Counted from the first letter of the stretch, positions 1 through 12,496 are shown. The stretch is 64,000 bases of DNA from Serratia proteamaculans_D (GCF_049959315.1 NZ_CP188201.1); one strand, 5' to 3'. Notes: a model not told the origin generated them from the letters alone. Translations and numbers: made by a program.

Positions 1-1269
1 TTGTACACGCCGTCTGATTACCGTGCCACCCTGCTGGAATTAATCGCTAACGCCACCCAACGTATTTATCTGGTCGCTCTGTATCTGGAGCACGACGACG
101 CCGGGCGCGATATTCTCAACGCACTTTATCAGGCGAAGCAGCGGTGTCCGGAGCTGGAGATTTGCATTCTGGTCGACTGGCATCGTGCCCAGCGTGGGCG
201 CATAGGCGCCGCGGCCGCCAATACCAACGCCGACTGGTACTGCTCAATGGCAGACCAGCATCCGGGGGTGCCGGTGCCGATATACGGCGTACCGGTCAAT
301 ACCCGTGAAGCCCTGGGCGTGTTGCACCTGAAAGGTTTTGTTGTCGACGATACCGTGATTTACAGCGGTGCCAGTATCAATGACGTCTACCTGCATCAGC
401 ATGAAAAATACCGTTACGATCGCTACCAACTGATCACCAACGGTGAATTGGCCAATACCCTGGTCGATTACATCAAACAGCATCTGCTGACCGCCGGTGC
501 CGTACAACGTTTGGATCGTGACGATCGCCCGAAAAGCCCCGAGATCAAAAACGAAACTCGCCTGTTCCGTTTCGGCCTGCGCCGTGCCGGCTACCAGTTT
601 CGTAACAACGCCGGCAACGATGAGCTGGCGGTAACACCGCTGGTTGGGCTGGGCAAACAAAGCATACTGAATAAAACCATTCACCACCTGATGTCCAGCG
701 CCGATCAGAAACTGACGCTGTGCACCCCCTACTTCAACCTGCCGGCACTGCTGGTGCGCAATATCATCTACCTGTTGCGCCAGGGCAAGCAGGTGGAAAT
801 CATTGTCGGTGATAAAACCGCTAATGACTTCTATATTCCGGAAGATCAGCCATTCAAAATTATCGGTGCGCTGCCTTACCTGTACGAAATCAATCTGCGA
901 CGCTTTCTCAGCCGTCTGCAACGTTATATCGATACCGGTCAGCTGATTGTTCGCCTGTGGAAAGACGGCGATAACAGCTATCACCTGAAAGGCATGTGGG
1001 TAGATGACGAATGGCAGTTGATTACCGGTAATAACCTCAACCCACGCGCCTGGCGGTTGGATCTGGAAAATGCCATTCTGATCCACGATCCCAAGCAGGA
1101 AATGCGTGAGCAGCGGCATAAAGAGCTGGAGTGCATCCGTACTCATACCACCGTGGTGGGACACTATCTGGAATTGCAAAGCATCCAGGAGTATCCGATC
1201 AAAGTGCGTAAGCTGATCCGCCGTTTGCGCCGTATCCGTATCGACCGATTGATTAGCCGTATACTGTAA
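1..1269 (+). CDS. pssA: CDP-diacylglycerol--serine O-phosphatidyltransferase (5' end outside window)
   Basis: Makes phosphatidylserine from CDP-diacylglycerol and L-serine, the committed step to phosphatidylethanolamine; the enzyme is peripheral at the inner membrane and ribosomes. The two phospholipase D-type HKD motifs are visible: HLKGFVVDD near residue 109 of the visible part, followed by SGASIND, and HLKGMWVDD near residue 330, followed by TGNNLNPRAW. The basic C-terminus ending in RIDRLISRIL matches the E. coli enzyme. The family is about 451 residues and only 422 are readable from the first base, so roughly 30 N-terminal codons lie upstream of the window; the TTG at base 1 is therefore not the likely start. 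An intrinsic terminator follows and yfiM lies downstream, as in E. coli. Identification is very secure. Confidence 0.96.
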   Translation: MYTPSDYRATLLELIANATQRIYLVALYLEHDDAGRDILNALYQAKQRCPELEICILVDWHRAQRGRIGAAAANTNADWYCSMADQHPGVPVPIYGVPVNTREALGVLHLKGFVVDDTVIYSGASINDVYLHQHEKYRYDRYQLITNGELANTLVDYIKQHLLTAGAVQRLDRDDRPKSPEIKNETRLFRFGLRRAGYQFRNNAGNDELAVTPLVGLGKQSILNKTIHHLMSSADQKLTLCTPYFNLPALLVRNIIYLLRQGKQVEIIVGDKTANDFYIPEDQPFKIIGALPYLYEINLRRFLSRLQRYIDTGQLIVRLWKDGDNSYHLKGMWVDDEWQLITGNNLNPRAWRLDLENAILIHDPKQEMREQRHKELECIRTHTTVVGHYLELQSIQEYPIKVRKLIRRLRRIRIDRLISRIL

Positions 1270-1294
1270 GCGCGCTATAATTCAGCTATCGCAG

Positions 1295-1319
1295 ACCCCG
1301 GCCCATGCCGGGGTTTTTT
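1295..1319 (+). terminator. Intrinsic terminator after pssA
   Basis: An 8-bp perfect GC-rich stem (ACCCCGGC / GCCGGGGT) with a 4-base loop is followed by six T residues. It lies 25 bases after the pssA stop codon and upstream of yfiM, so it should end pssA transcription. Confidence 0.85.
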
Positions 1320-1348
1320 ATGAGCCATGACAACAGGATGTTTTCATT

Positions 1349-1681
1349 ATGCGCCTACTCCGCTGTCTGTTTGTGCTGCCCTTTGTCCTGTTCACCAGCG
1401 GTTGCACCCATTGGGCAAATGACAGCTGGACCGGAAAAGACAAGGCGCAGCATTTTGTCTCTTCCGCAGCCTTTGCCGCCGCCGGTGCCGCTTATGGCGA
1501 TCATCAAAACTGGAGTGAGGCTCGCAGCCGCAGCTTTGGCCTGATGTTCTCAGTCGGACTGGGTGCCGCCAAAGAACTGTATGACAGTCGCGAAGGCGGC
1601 ACTGGCTGGAGCTGGAAGGATTTTGCCTGGGATGTGGCGGGTGCGGCTACCGGTTATAGCCTGTACCACGCCACCCGTTGA
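1349..1681 (+). CDS. yfiM: YfiM family lipoprotein
   Basis: Small predicted lipoprotein of unknown function. The N-terminus is a typical lipoprotein signal: charged MRLLR, a hydrophobic stretch, then the lipobox-like FTSGC with the lipidated cysteine at residue 19. The mature part (about 90 residues) holds two small-residue-rich hydrophobic segments (around residues 38-50 and 89-105) and the conserved DKAQHF motif typical of the YfiM/DUF2279 family. It lies between pssA and kgtP, the same order as in E. coli. A longer overlapping reading frame starting at 1305 is in another phase and is not supported. The family assignment is firm; the function is unknown. Confidence 0.88.
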   Translation: MRLLRCLFVLPFVLFTSGCTHWANDSWTGKDKAQHFVSSAAFAAAGAAYGDHQNWSEARSRSFGLMFSVGLGAAKELYDSREGGTGWSWKDFAWDVAGAATGYSLYHATR

Positions 1682-1682
1682 T

Positions 1683-2993
1683 TCACAGTTGGATTTCTTT
1701 CCCCTTGCGATGCAAGCGAAGTGAAACGATCAGCGCCAACAGACACATGCCGGAAACATACCAGAAGAAGGCATTCTCTATACCGTACGACTTTAGCGAC
1801 AGAGCAACATATTCTGCAGACCCGCCAAACATCGCGTTAGCCACCGCATAAGACAACCCAACGCCTAGCGCCCGCACTTCCGGCGGGAACATTTCGGCTT
1901 TCAGCAACCCACTGATCGAAGTATAAAAACTGACAATAAACAGTGCCAGCACGATCAGACCGAATGCCGCATAAGGGTTACTGACATTTTTCAAGGTTAA
2001 CAGAATAGGTACTGTGAGTAAGGTGGCGAAAGAGGCAAATATCAGCATTGAGCTACGGCGACCAATCTTGTCCGATAATGCCCCAACCAACGGCTGCAGC
2101 AGCATGTAGATAAACAGGGCCGCAGTCATGATACCGCTGGCCAGCTTGGCGTCCATTCCAGAGGTATTGACCAGATACTTTTGCATATAGGTAGTAAAAG
2201 TATAAAAACTTAGCGAGCCACCGGCGGTAAAGCCCAGCACCATCAGGAAGGCTTTACGGTTCTTCCACAACCCTTTCAGTGAACCGGCATCCTTATGATT
2301 ACGGGTTTTGGCATCGGAGGTTTCATTCAGCGAACGACGCAGATATAACGCCACCACGGCCAATACCGCCCCTATCGCAAAAGGAATACGCCAGCCCCAG
2401 GCCTTGAGCTCGCCGGCAGAGAGGATTTGCTGCAACGCCACCAGAACCAGCAGAGCCAGCAGTTGGCCGCCAATCAGCGTGACATACTGGAATGATGCAT
2501 AGAACCCGCGCCGCCCCTTTATGGCCACTTCGCTCATATAGGTAGCACTGGTGCCATATTCACCGCCGACCGACAGCCCCTGGAACAGGCGGGCAACCAG
2601 CAGCAGTACCGGCGCCCAACTGCCGATCGACTCATAGGTTGGTAAACAGGCGATCACCAGCGATCCGGCGCACATCATACAGACAGAGATCAGCATCGAG
2701 TTTTTACGGCCATGCTTATCGGCGATATAACCGAACAACCAGCCACCGATTGGGCGCATGAAGAAACCTGCGGCAAACACACCGGCCGTTTGCAGCAACT
2801 GGGTAGTGCTGTTGCCGGCGGGGAAAAACGAAGCGGCAAAGTAGATAGAACAGAAGGAATAGACGTAAAAATCAAACCACTCCACCAGGTTCCCTGATGA
2901 AGCCCCAACAATCGCGAAAATACGTTTCTTTTTGTCCTGAACCGCCAGCTCGGCGGCCCCTCCATCCTCAATGGCCGAGGTTGTTTCTGTCAT
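1683..2993 (-). CDS. kgtP: Alpha-ketoglutarate permease (MFS, MHS family)
   Basis: Proton-linked importer of 2-oxoglutarate in the inner membrane, with 12 predicted membrane segments. The protein shows the family signatures: GNLVEWFDFYVYSF at the start of helix 1, the loop motif ADKHGRKNS between helices 2 and 3, and RLFQGLSVGGEYG in helix 4. The ATG at 2993 is preferred over an upstream in-frame ATG because it is preceded by CGGAG at a good distance and gives 436 residues, close to the 432 of the E. coli protein. It converges on yfiM with a single base between stop codons. Upstream on the same strand is the end of the rRNA operon, the same neighbour as in E. coli rrnG. A TATATT-like -10 candidate lies about 105 bases upstream of the start. 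Confidence 0.95.
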   Translation of the reverse strand: MTETTSAIEDGGAAELAVQDKKKRIFAIVGASSGNLVEWFDFYVYSFCSIYFAASFFPAGNSTTQLLQTAGVFAAGFFMRPIGGWLFGYIADKHGRKNSMLISVCMMCAGSLVIACLPTYESIGSWAPVLLLVARLFQGLSVGGEYGTSATYMSEVAIKGRRGFYASFQYVTLIGGQLLALLVLVALQQILSAGELKAWGWRIPFAIGAVLAVVALYLRRSLNETSDAKTRNHKDAGSLKGLWKNRKAFLMVLGFTAGGSLSFYTFTTYMQKYLVNTSGMDAKLASGIMTAALFIYMLLQPLVGALSDKIGRRSSMLIFASFATLLTVPILLTLKNVSNPYAAFGLIVLALFIVSFYTSISGLLKAEMFPPEVRALGVGLSYAVANAMFGGSAEYVALSLKSYGIENAFFWYVSGMCLLALIVSLRLHRKGKEIQL

Positions 2994-3032
2994 TTTATAT
3001 TCTCCGAGCCAGATAAACAGTGAAGTCGGCAT

Positions 3033-3182
3033 CCTGCCGTTTAAATGTAATTTAATTGTTAGTGTTTAGTTAACGATTAAAACAAATAGCGGACGAAGAA
3101 TATAGCGTGATTTATGTGATGCACATTGAAGAGTGGTATGAAAATAGGTGGGGTAACGGTCATTTGTTTATAGCGCACACAG
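3033..3182. other. AT-rich spacer upstream of kgtP
   Basis: No gene is seen here. The stretch is AT-rich and lies between the kgtP start and the distal rRNA terminator. On the minus strand it holds a possible -10 hexamer TATATT (plus-strand 3099-3104) but no convincing -35 element, so a kgtP promoter is likely but not pinned down. Confidence 0.4.
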
Positions 3183-3183
3183 C

Positions 3184-3213
3184 AAAAAGCCCCATGCTTT
3201 CGCATGAGGCTTT
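3184..3213 (-). terminator. Distal copy of the rRNA operon terminator
   Basis: A hairpin with arms AAAGCC and GGCTTT, inner stem CATGC / GCATG and GAAA tetraloop on the minus strand, followed by a run of T on that strand. It is a near-identical copy of the terminator directly after the 5S gene, differing mainly in two bases of the outer arm. The single mismatched pair in the stem is a C/A on the plus strand but a permitted G-U pair in minus-strand RNA, so it is built to act on the minus strand. Confidence 0.8.
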
Positions 3214-3225
3214 CGACTTTGTTTG

Positions 3226-3244
3226 ATGCCTGGCAGTGTCCTAC
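3226..3244 (-). pseudogene. Remnant of a second 5S rRNA gene (3' end only)
   Basis: Nineteen bases identical to the 3' end of the intact 5S gene 180 bp away, joined to the same downstream sequence and terminator. The identity stops abruptly at 3244 and unrelated sequence follows. This looks like what remains of a duplicated 5S-terminator unit, as some enterobacterial rRNA operons end with two 5S genes. It is too short to make a functional RNA. Confidence 0.65.
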
Positions 3245-3297
3245 AATACTCGTCTCATCCTGAGACTCACCCCTTTGGGGCCGCCGCAAGCGGCGTT

Positions 3298-3320
3298 AAA
3301 GCCCGTTCCCGACGGGCTTT
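3298..3320. terminator. Symmetrical hairpin between 5S and its remnant
   Basis: A 9-bp perfect stem (AAAGCCCGT / ACGGGCTTT) with a 5-base loop, A-rich on one side and T-rich on the other, so it could terminate in either direction. It lies between the two copies of the rRNA terminator. The preceding GCCGC / GCGGC mini-hairpin (about 3281-3295) is also palindromic. Confidence 0.55.
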
Positions 3321-3360
3321 TCGCATGTCCATGCTCGAGTTGAACACCAAATAACAGACA

Positions 3361-3400
3361 AAGTAAAAAGCCCCATGCTTTCGCATGAGGCTTTTTACTT
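3361..3400 (-). terminator. rRNA operon terminator
   Basis: Eighteen base pairs of near-perfect hairpin starts six bases beyond the 5S gene. The loop is GAAA when read on the minus strand, a stable GNRA tetraloop. The one non-Watson-Crick position pairs as G-U only in minus-strand RNA, and T runs follow, so it ends transcription of the rRNA operon. Confidence 0.9.
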
Positions 3401-3406
3401 TGTTTG

Positions 3407-3526
3407 ATGCCTGGCAGTGTCCTACTCTCGCATGGGGAGACCCCACACTACCATCGGCGCTACGGCGTTTCACTTCTGAGTTCGGCATGGGGTCAGGTGG
3501 GACCACCGCGCTATTGCCGCCAGGCA
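3407..3526 (-). rRNA. rrf: 5S ribosomal RNA
   Basis: A 120-base sequence matching E. coli 5S rRNA almost throughout: it starts with TGCCTGGC and ends with GCCAGGCAT, which pair as the terminal helix, and contains the internal CCCCATGCCGAACTCAGAAG segment. It is the last gene of the rRNA operon, about 100 bases after the 23S gene. Confidence 0.97.
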
Positions 3527-3626
3527 AATTCTGTTTCATTCCAACCGCTACTCACGCAGCCATCAGAACCAATCTCGGAACATTCGCTGAAAATCTTCTC
3601 TCAAATCAAAACACTTTTGGTGTTGT

Positions 3627-6535
<2,909 letters not shown>

Positions 6536-6728
6536 TCACAACCCAAAAGTGTTTCCACTTTCGCGCTGCTACATTTGAGAGACTCTATGACAGGGTAATC
6601 CTTACTCCAGTACTTCTACGGAGGAATAAGTTTCAGCTGTCATGTTTCAATTTTCAGCTTGTTCCAGATTGTTAAAGAGCAATATCTTAAACATGACTCT
6701 TGCGAATCAGTTTTAAGATTTTTTGATA
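6536..6728 (-). other. tRNA-Ala to 23S spacer with boxA
   Basis: Transcribed spacer between tRNA-Ala and the 23S gene. It carries a second copy of the antitermination boxA (TGCTCTTTAACA on the minus strand, plus-strand 6670-6681), which loads the Nus factors again before the 23S gene. The sequences flanking 23S here and beyond its 3' end (the ACACTTTTGG region near 3612) can pair as the RNase III processing stem. Confidence 0.7.
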
Positions 6729-6804
6729 TGGTGGAGCTAAGCGGGATCGAACCGCTGACCTCCTGCGTGCAAGGCAGGCGCTCTCCCAGCTGAGCTATAG
6801 CCCC
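6729..6804 (-). tRNA. alaT: tRNA-Ala (anticodon TGC)
   Basis: A 76-base tRNA gene in the 16S-23S spacer, starting GGGGCTATAGCTCAGC and ending with an encoded CCA. The anticodon loop holds TGC within a CTGCC-TTGCACG context typical of tRNA-Ala. It is the second of the two spacer tRNAs. Which numbered E. coli copy it corresponds to cannot be decided, so the symbol is only indicative. Confidence 0.95.
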
Positions 6805-6927
6805 ATATCAGAAAAGCATTTTCACACCTTATCTACTACCTTCGCCAATTCGCTTCTAGTCAAAGCGAAGTCCTACGACGTTTACTCACATAAACGAATA
6901 GGGCGACAACGCAGGATAGGAGAGAAT

Positions 6928-7004
<77 letters not shown>

Positions 7005-7107
7005 GACAAGGTGCTTTAAGACTTAACCGCGAAGATTAAGCCTTATGCTCTCTTTCATTTCATCAGACAATCTGTGTGAGCACTTCACTCGAATCAATAT
7101 CATTAGG

Positions 7108-8650
<1,543 letters not shown>

Positions 8651-8832
8651 AAAGCTTGATTTGCTTCAACTCGTGAAGCGATGCTCGAAAATTAACTTTC
8701 GTAATAATCAGACCGTTGACGAATCAACTGACTGACTTATTGCTTGGTCACTCTTCAAGACTTGATATTTTTTCGAACCCGAAGGTTCTGGATATCGTCT
8801 TGTGGAGTGCCCACACAGATTGTCTGATAAAT

Positions 8833-8844
8833 TGTTAAAGAGCA
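8833..8844 (-). promoter_or_regulatory. rRNA leader boxA antitermination site
   Basis: TGCTCTTTAACA on the minus strand, identical to the boxA core of enterobacterial rRNA leaders. NusB and S10 bind it as RNA to make the polymerase resistant to termination. It lies between promoter P2 and the 16S gene. Confidence 0.85.
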
Positions 8845-8883
8845 GTGAGTTAGCCGCCGTAGCTTGCTATCTCGAGGTGGCGT

Positions 8884-8911
8884 ATATTACGCTTTCCTCT
8901 TTCAGAGTCAA
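8884..8911 (-). promoter_or_regulatory. rRNA promoter P2
   Basis: On the minus strand a -35 TTGACT (plus 8906-8911) and a -10 TAATAT (plus 8884-8889) are 16 bases apart, followed by a GC-rich start region. The spacing and surrounding sequence match E. coli rrn P2 promoters. Confidence 0.85.
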
Positions 8912-8991
8912 CCCCTAAATTTCAGGATTTTCTCTCTTTCTTCCCGGCCGCTATGTGAAGTGAATCACTTGCGCCGTGTCGATGGAGGCGC

Positions 8992-9019
8992 ATTATAGGG
9001 AGCTGGTTCAGAATGACAA
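8992..9019 (-). promoter_or_regulatory. rRNA promoter P1
   Basis: On the minus strand -35 TTGTCA (plus 9014-9019) and a perfect -10 TATAAT (plus 8992-8997), with 16-base spacing and a GC-rich discriminator GCGCC, the form that makes rRNA P1 promoters sensitive to ppGpp and initiating-NTP levels. AT-rich sequence upstream (around 9022-9031) may be an UP element. It lies about 108 bases upstream of P2. Confidence 0.85.
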
Positions 9020-9071
9020 GGGTTTATATTCACTTTCCATCTGACCGCTCACTATTCACGCATAACGCCTA

Positions 9072-9635
9072 CTAAACCCGCTTTTTGATGGCTGCCGGCA
9101 GGTCTGCCAGGCTGTTTATCACCCAATCCGCCAGTTTCTCACCTTGCTCAGTGACAGGTTTGCCGGTACGCACCAGTACTTTAGTCCCGACGCCTGCCGC
9201 TATTGCTGCCTGCATATCTTCCGGTTTGTCGCCAACCATATAAGAAGCAGCCATATCAATGTTCAATTCCTGCTGCGCCTGCAGCAACATGCCTGGCTGA
9301 GGTTTACGGCAATCGCACACCTGACGGAACTCTTCTACTACTGCATCAGGAAGATGTGGACAGAAATAGATACCGTCCAGGTCAACATCGCGATCGGCCA
9401 GCGACCAGTCCATCCACTCGGTCAGGTACATAAATTGGTCTTCGCTGAACATGCCGCGCGCGATGCCGGACTGGTTGGTCACCAATACCAGAGCAAAGCC
9501 CATCTTTTTGAGCTCGCGACAGGCGTCAATCACGCCATCTATAAAGTGGAAATTATCGATTTCATGAACGTAGCCATGATCGACATTAATCGTGCCATCA
9601 CGATCGAGGAAAATTGCTGGAACGCTTTGTGTCAC
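9072..9635 (-). CDS. gmhB: D-glycero-beta-D-manno-heptose 1,7-bisphosphate 7-phosphatase
   Basis: Removes the 7-phosphate in the ADP-heptose pathway that supplies heptose for the lipopolysaccharide core. HAD-superfamily signatures are clear: FLDRDGTIN at the N-terminus (nucleophile and acid/base Asp), VTNQSG as motif 2, the zinc-binding cysteine cluster around CPH...VCDCRKPQPG, and MVGDKPEDMQAA at the end. The start is taken as GTG at 9635, with AGGAG seven bases upstream, giving 187 residues; the longer in-frame ATG reading would add 14 residues unlike the family. It lies just upstream of the rRNA operon in the same direction and divergent from metN, as at E. coli rrnH. Confidence 0.94.
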   Translation of the reverse strand: MTQSVPAIFLDRDGTINVDHGYVHEIDNFHFIDGVIDACRELKKMGFALVLVTNQSGIARGMFSEDQFMYLTEWMDWSLADRDVDLDGIYFCPHLPDAVVEEFRQVCDCRKPQPGMLLQAQQELNIDMAASYMVGDKPEDMQAAIAAGVGTKVLVRTGKPVTEQGEKLADWVINSLADLPAAIKKRV

Positions 9636-9719
9636 CGGTTTGCTCCTGAGGGCCTGAAAACGCAGACAGTATCGCATGTTTTACCCGGCACTGAGAACGG
9701 CAGAGAACAGCGTTGATCG

Positions 9720-9750
9720 TTGACTTGGACGTCTAGACGCCTTAACATCT
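9720..9750 (+). promoter_or_regulatory. metNIQ promoter overlapping MetJ boxes
   Basis: A -35 TTGACT (9720-9725) and a -10 TAACAT (9743-9748) are 17 bases apart. Over them lie three adjoining 8-base met boxes compared with AGACGTCT: GGACGTCT (7 of 8), AGACGCCT (7 of 8) and TAACATCT (5 of 8). MetJ with S-adenosylmethionine binds such tandem boxes, so binding here would block the polymerase directly. Confidence 0.8.
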
Positions 9751-9822
9751 GACTCATACCTTGGTCCACGCCAGGGTTTACTTTTATCTAGCCACGGGCA
9801 ACCACGCTAAAATAAGAAGAAT

Positions 9823-10854
9823 ATGATTAAACTTTCTAACATCACCAAAGTGTTCCAGCAGGGTTCGCGCACCATTACCGCGCTCTCTGACGTGACTCTT
9901 CACGTCCCTGCCGGGCAAATTTATGGCGTTATCGGTGCATCAGGCGCCGGTAAAAGTACGTTAATCCGCTGCGCCAACATGCTTGAGCGTCCTACCTCCG
10001 GCCAGGTACTGGTTGACGGACAGGATCTGACCTCGCTGTCCGAAGGCGAACTGACGCGCGCTCGCCGTCAGATCGGTATGATATTTCAGCATTTTAACCT
10101 GTTGTCTTCCCGCACGGTGTTTGGCAACGTTTCATTGCCGCTGGAGCTGGACAACACGCCACGCGCCGAAATCAAAAAGCGCGTAACCGAATTACTGGAA
10201 CTGGTCGGGCTGTCAGACAAACATGACGCCTACCCGGCCAACCTGTCGGGCGGCCAAAAACAGCGCGTGGCAATTGCCCGTGCGCTGGCAAGCCAACCCA
10301 AAGTCCTGCTGTGTGATGAAGCCACCAGCGCGCTGGACCCAGCCACCACCCGTTCCATTCTGGAACTGCTGAAAGACATTAACCGTCGTCTCGGTCTGAC
10401 CATCCTGCTGATCACCCATGAAATGGATGTAGTGAAACGCATCTGCGATCAGGTTGCGGTTATCAGCCAGGGTCAGTTGATTGAGAAAGACAGCGTCAGC
10501 GAAGTGTTCTCACACCCGAAAACTCCGCTGGCCCAGCAGTTTATTCAAGCCACGCTGCATTTGGATATCCCGGACGATTATGCCAAGCGCCTGGCACCGG
10601 AACGCAGTGGCGGCCGCCAGCCCCTTTTGCGTCTGGAGTTCACCGGCCAATCCGTTGATGCGCCGCTGCTGTCAGAAGCCGCCCGTCGCTTCAACGTTAA
10701 CAACAACATTATCAGTGCGCAGATGGATTATGCCGGCGGTGTTAAATTCGGCGTGATGCTGGCAGAGCTGCATGGCAGTGATGAAGACGCATTGGCAACG
10801 ATTAAGTTCCTGCAGGAAAATCAGGTAAAAGTAGAGGTTCTGGGTTATGTCTGA
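9823..10854 (+). CDS. metN: D/L-methionine ABC transporter ATP-binding protein
   Basis: ATPase of the MetNIQ methionine importer, on the cytoplasmic face of the inner membrane. It shows Walker A GASGAGKST (residues 38-46), the ABC signature LSGGQ, Walker B VLLCDEATSALD and the switch histidine in ITHEMD. The C-terminal part from about residue 265 is the ACT-like NIL domain that binds methionine and inhibits transport when the cell has enough. Length 343 is normal for MetN. The stop codon overlaps the metI start by eight bases, implying translational coupling. MetJ boxes upstream point to repression by methionine/SAM. Confidence 0.96.
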   Translation: MIKLSNITKVFQQGSRTITALSDVTLHVPAGQIYGVIGASGAGKSTLIRCANMLERPTSGQVLVDGQDLTSLSEGELTRARRQIGMIFQHFNLLSSRTVFGNVSLPLELDNTPRAEIKKRVTELLELVGLSDKHDAYPANLSGGQKQRVAIARALASQPKVLLCDEATSALDPATTRSILELLKDINRRLGLTILLITHEMDVVKRICDQVAVISQGQLIEKDSVSEVFSHPKTPLAQQFIQATLHLDIPDDYAKRLAPERSGGRQPLLRLEFTGQSVDAPLLSEAARRFNVNNNIISAQMDYAGGVKFGVMLAELHGSDEDALATIKFLQENQVKVEVLGYV

Positions 10855-11500
10855 GGCAATGATGTGGTTAATGGCTCGTGGCGTGTGGGAAACCGTCATG
10901 ATGACCTTTGTCTCCGGCTTTTTCGGTTTCGTGCTTGGCCTGCCGGTTGGCGTGCTGCTGTATGTCACCCGCCCGGGGCAAATCGCCGCCAACAACACGC
11001 TATATAGAACGCTGTCCGGGCTGGTGAACGTTTTCCGTTCCATTCCGTTCATTATCCTGCTGGTGTGGATGATTCCATTTACTCGTTTGATCGTCGGCAC
11101 CTCGATCGGTCTGCAGGCAGCTATCGTGCCGCTGACCGTGGGCGCGGCACCCTTTATTGCCCGTATGGTAGAAAACGCCCTGCTGGAGATCCCCTCCGGC
11201 TTGGTGGAAGCCGCACGCGCAATGGGGGCTACCCCGATGCAAATCATCAAGAAGGTGCTGCTGCCGGAAGCCCTGCCGGGCCTGGTTAACGCCGCCACTA
11301 TCACCCTGATCACTTTGGTGGGTTATTCCGCCATGGGTGGCGCAGTCGGCGCAGGCGGTCTGGGACAGATTGGCTATCAGTACGGTTATATCGGTTATAA
11401 CGCCACAGTAATGAATACCGTATTAGTATTACTGGTGGTGCTGGTCTATTTGATCCAGTTCTTTGGTGACCGGATCGTCAAGGCCGTCACCCATAAGTAG
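10847..11500 (+). CDS. metI: D-methionine ABC transporter permease
   Basis: Membrane channel subunit of the MetNIQ importer; 217 residues with five expected membrane helices. The EAA coupling motif is seen as EAARAMGATPMQIIKKVLLPEALPGL cut here into its parts: EAARAMGA, then the PEALPG end, which docks with the MetN ATPase. It overlaps metN by eight bases and is followed 60 bases later by the binding protein gene metQ. Confidence 0.95.
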   Translation: MSEAMMWLMARGVWETVMMTFVSGFFGFVLGLPVGVLLYVTRPGQIAANNTLYRTLSGLVNVFRSIPFIILLVWMIPFTRLIVGTSIGLQAAIVPLTVGAAPFIARMVENALLEIPSGLVEAARAMGATPMQIIKKVLLPEALPGLVNAATITLITLVGYSAMGGAVGAGGLGQIGYQYGYIGYNATVMNTVLVLLVVLVYLIQFFGDRIVKAVTHK

Positions 11501-11560
11501 TTTTTACAGCAACTGCGCTCACACAGCGTATTTCAAATGCGAGTCTAATGAGGAAGGGAT

Positions 11561-12376
11561 ATGTCGTTAAAATTTAAATCCATCGCGGCAATCGGCGCAC
11601 TGATCGGTACTCTGGCTCTGGCAGGCTGCGGTCAGGAAGAAAAAGATCCGAACCATATCAAAGTCGGCGTCATTGTCGGTGCCGAACAGCAGGTCGCTGA
11701 AATCGCGCAAAAAGTGGCAAAAGAGAAATACGGTCTGGACGTCGAACTGGTGACCTTCAATGACTACGTGCTGCCAAACGAAGCGCTGAGCAAAGGTGAC
11801 ATCGATCTGAACGCCTTCCAGCACAAACCTTACCTGGATCAGCAGATCAAGGATCGCGGCTACAAGCTGGTGTCGGTCGGCAACTCCTTCGTTTACCCGA
11901 TTGCCGGTTACTCCAAGAAAATCAAATCTCTGGACGAACTGAAAGACGGTTCTCAGGTTGCTCTGCCTAACGACCCAACCAATCTGGGCCGTTCCCTGCT
12001 GCTGCTGCAGAAGGTTAACCTGATCAAACTGAAAGACGGTGTTGGCCTGCTGCCGACCGTATTGGACGTGACTGAAAACCCGAAAAACCTGAAGCTGGTT
12101 GAACTGGAAGCGCCACAGCTGCCACGTTCCCTGGACGACCAACAAATCGCTCTGGCGGTGATCAACACCACTTACGCCAGCCAGATTGGCCTGACGCCGG
12201 CAAAAGACGGTCTGTTTGTTGAAGATAAAGACTCACCGTACGTTAACCTGCTGGTTGCCCGCGAAGATAACAAAGACGCGGAAAACGTGAAGAAGTTCGT
12301 TCAGGCTTATCAGTCTGACGAAGTTAATGAAGCGGCCAACAAGATTTTTAACGGTGGTGCAGTTAAAGGCTGGTAA
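11561..12376 (+). CDS. metQ: Methionine-binding lipoprotein
   Basis: Periplasm-facing methionine receptor of the MetNIQ importer (NlpA family), 271 residues. The signal peptide ends in the lipobox LALAGC with the lipidated cysteine at residue 23, then GQEEKD. The binding-protein fold is shown by the KVGVIVGAEQQVAE start and the conserved FNDYVLPNEAL and DLNAFQH stretches. It is third in the operon, after metN and metI. A strong hairpin terminator follows. Confidence 0.95.
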   Translation: MSLKFKSIAAIGALIGTLALAGCGQEEKDPNHIKVGVIVGAEQQVAEIAQKVAKEKYGLDVELVTFNDYVLPNEALSKGDIDLNAFQHKPYLDQQIKDRGYKLVSVGNSFVYPIAGYSKKIKSLDELKDGSQVALPNDPTNLGRSLLLLQKVNLIKLKDGVGLLPTVLDVTENPKNLKLVELEAPQLPRSLDDQQIALAVINTTYASQIGLTPAKDGLFVEDKDSPYVNLLVAREDNKDAENVKKFVQAYQSDEVNEAANKIFNGGAVKGW

Positions 12377-12408
12377 TCATTAATTACCGAATTTATTCCT
12401 ATAATTGT

Positions 12409-12432
12409 AAGACGGGCTACGGCCCGTCTTGT
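12409..12432 (+). terminator. Terminator after metNIQ
   Basis: Nine-base-pair stem AAGACGGGC / GCCCGTCTT with loop TACG, followed by a weak T-rich tail (GTTATTT). It lies about 30 bases after the metQ stop. Confidence 0.75.
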
Positions 12433-12496
12433 TATTTCCACCATAGATTGCTTCAATAGCGCCACTTAACTATTCCATCAAGGCAGAGGAATCTCA

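Noticed and set aside
244..1179. Long antisense frame of 311 codons opposite pssA
   Set aside because: Codon-position mirror of a real, well-conserved gene; the product resembles no known protein and has no start signals.
3110..3135. Possible CRP site (TGTGATGCACATTG) upstream of kgtP
   Set aside because: The second half-site matches poorly and the spacing is wrong, so it was not called.
3245..3297. Possible tRNA remnant between the two 5S copies
   Set aside because: No cloverleaf, anticodon arm or T-loop sequence could be found.
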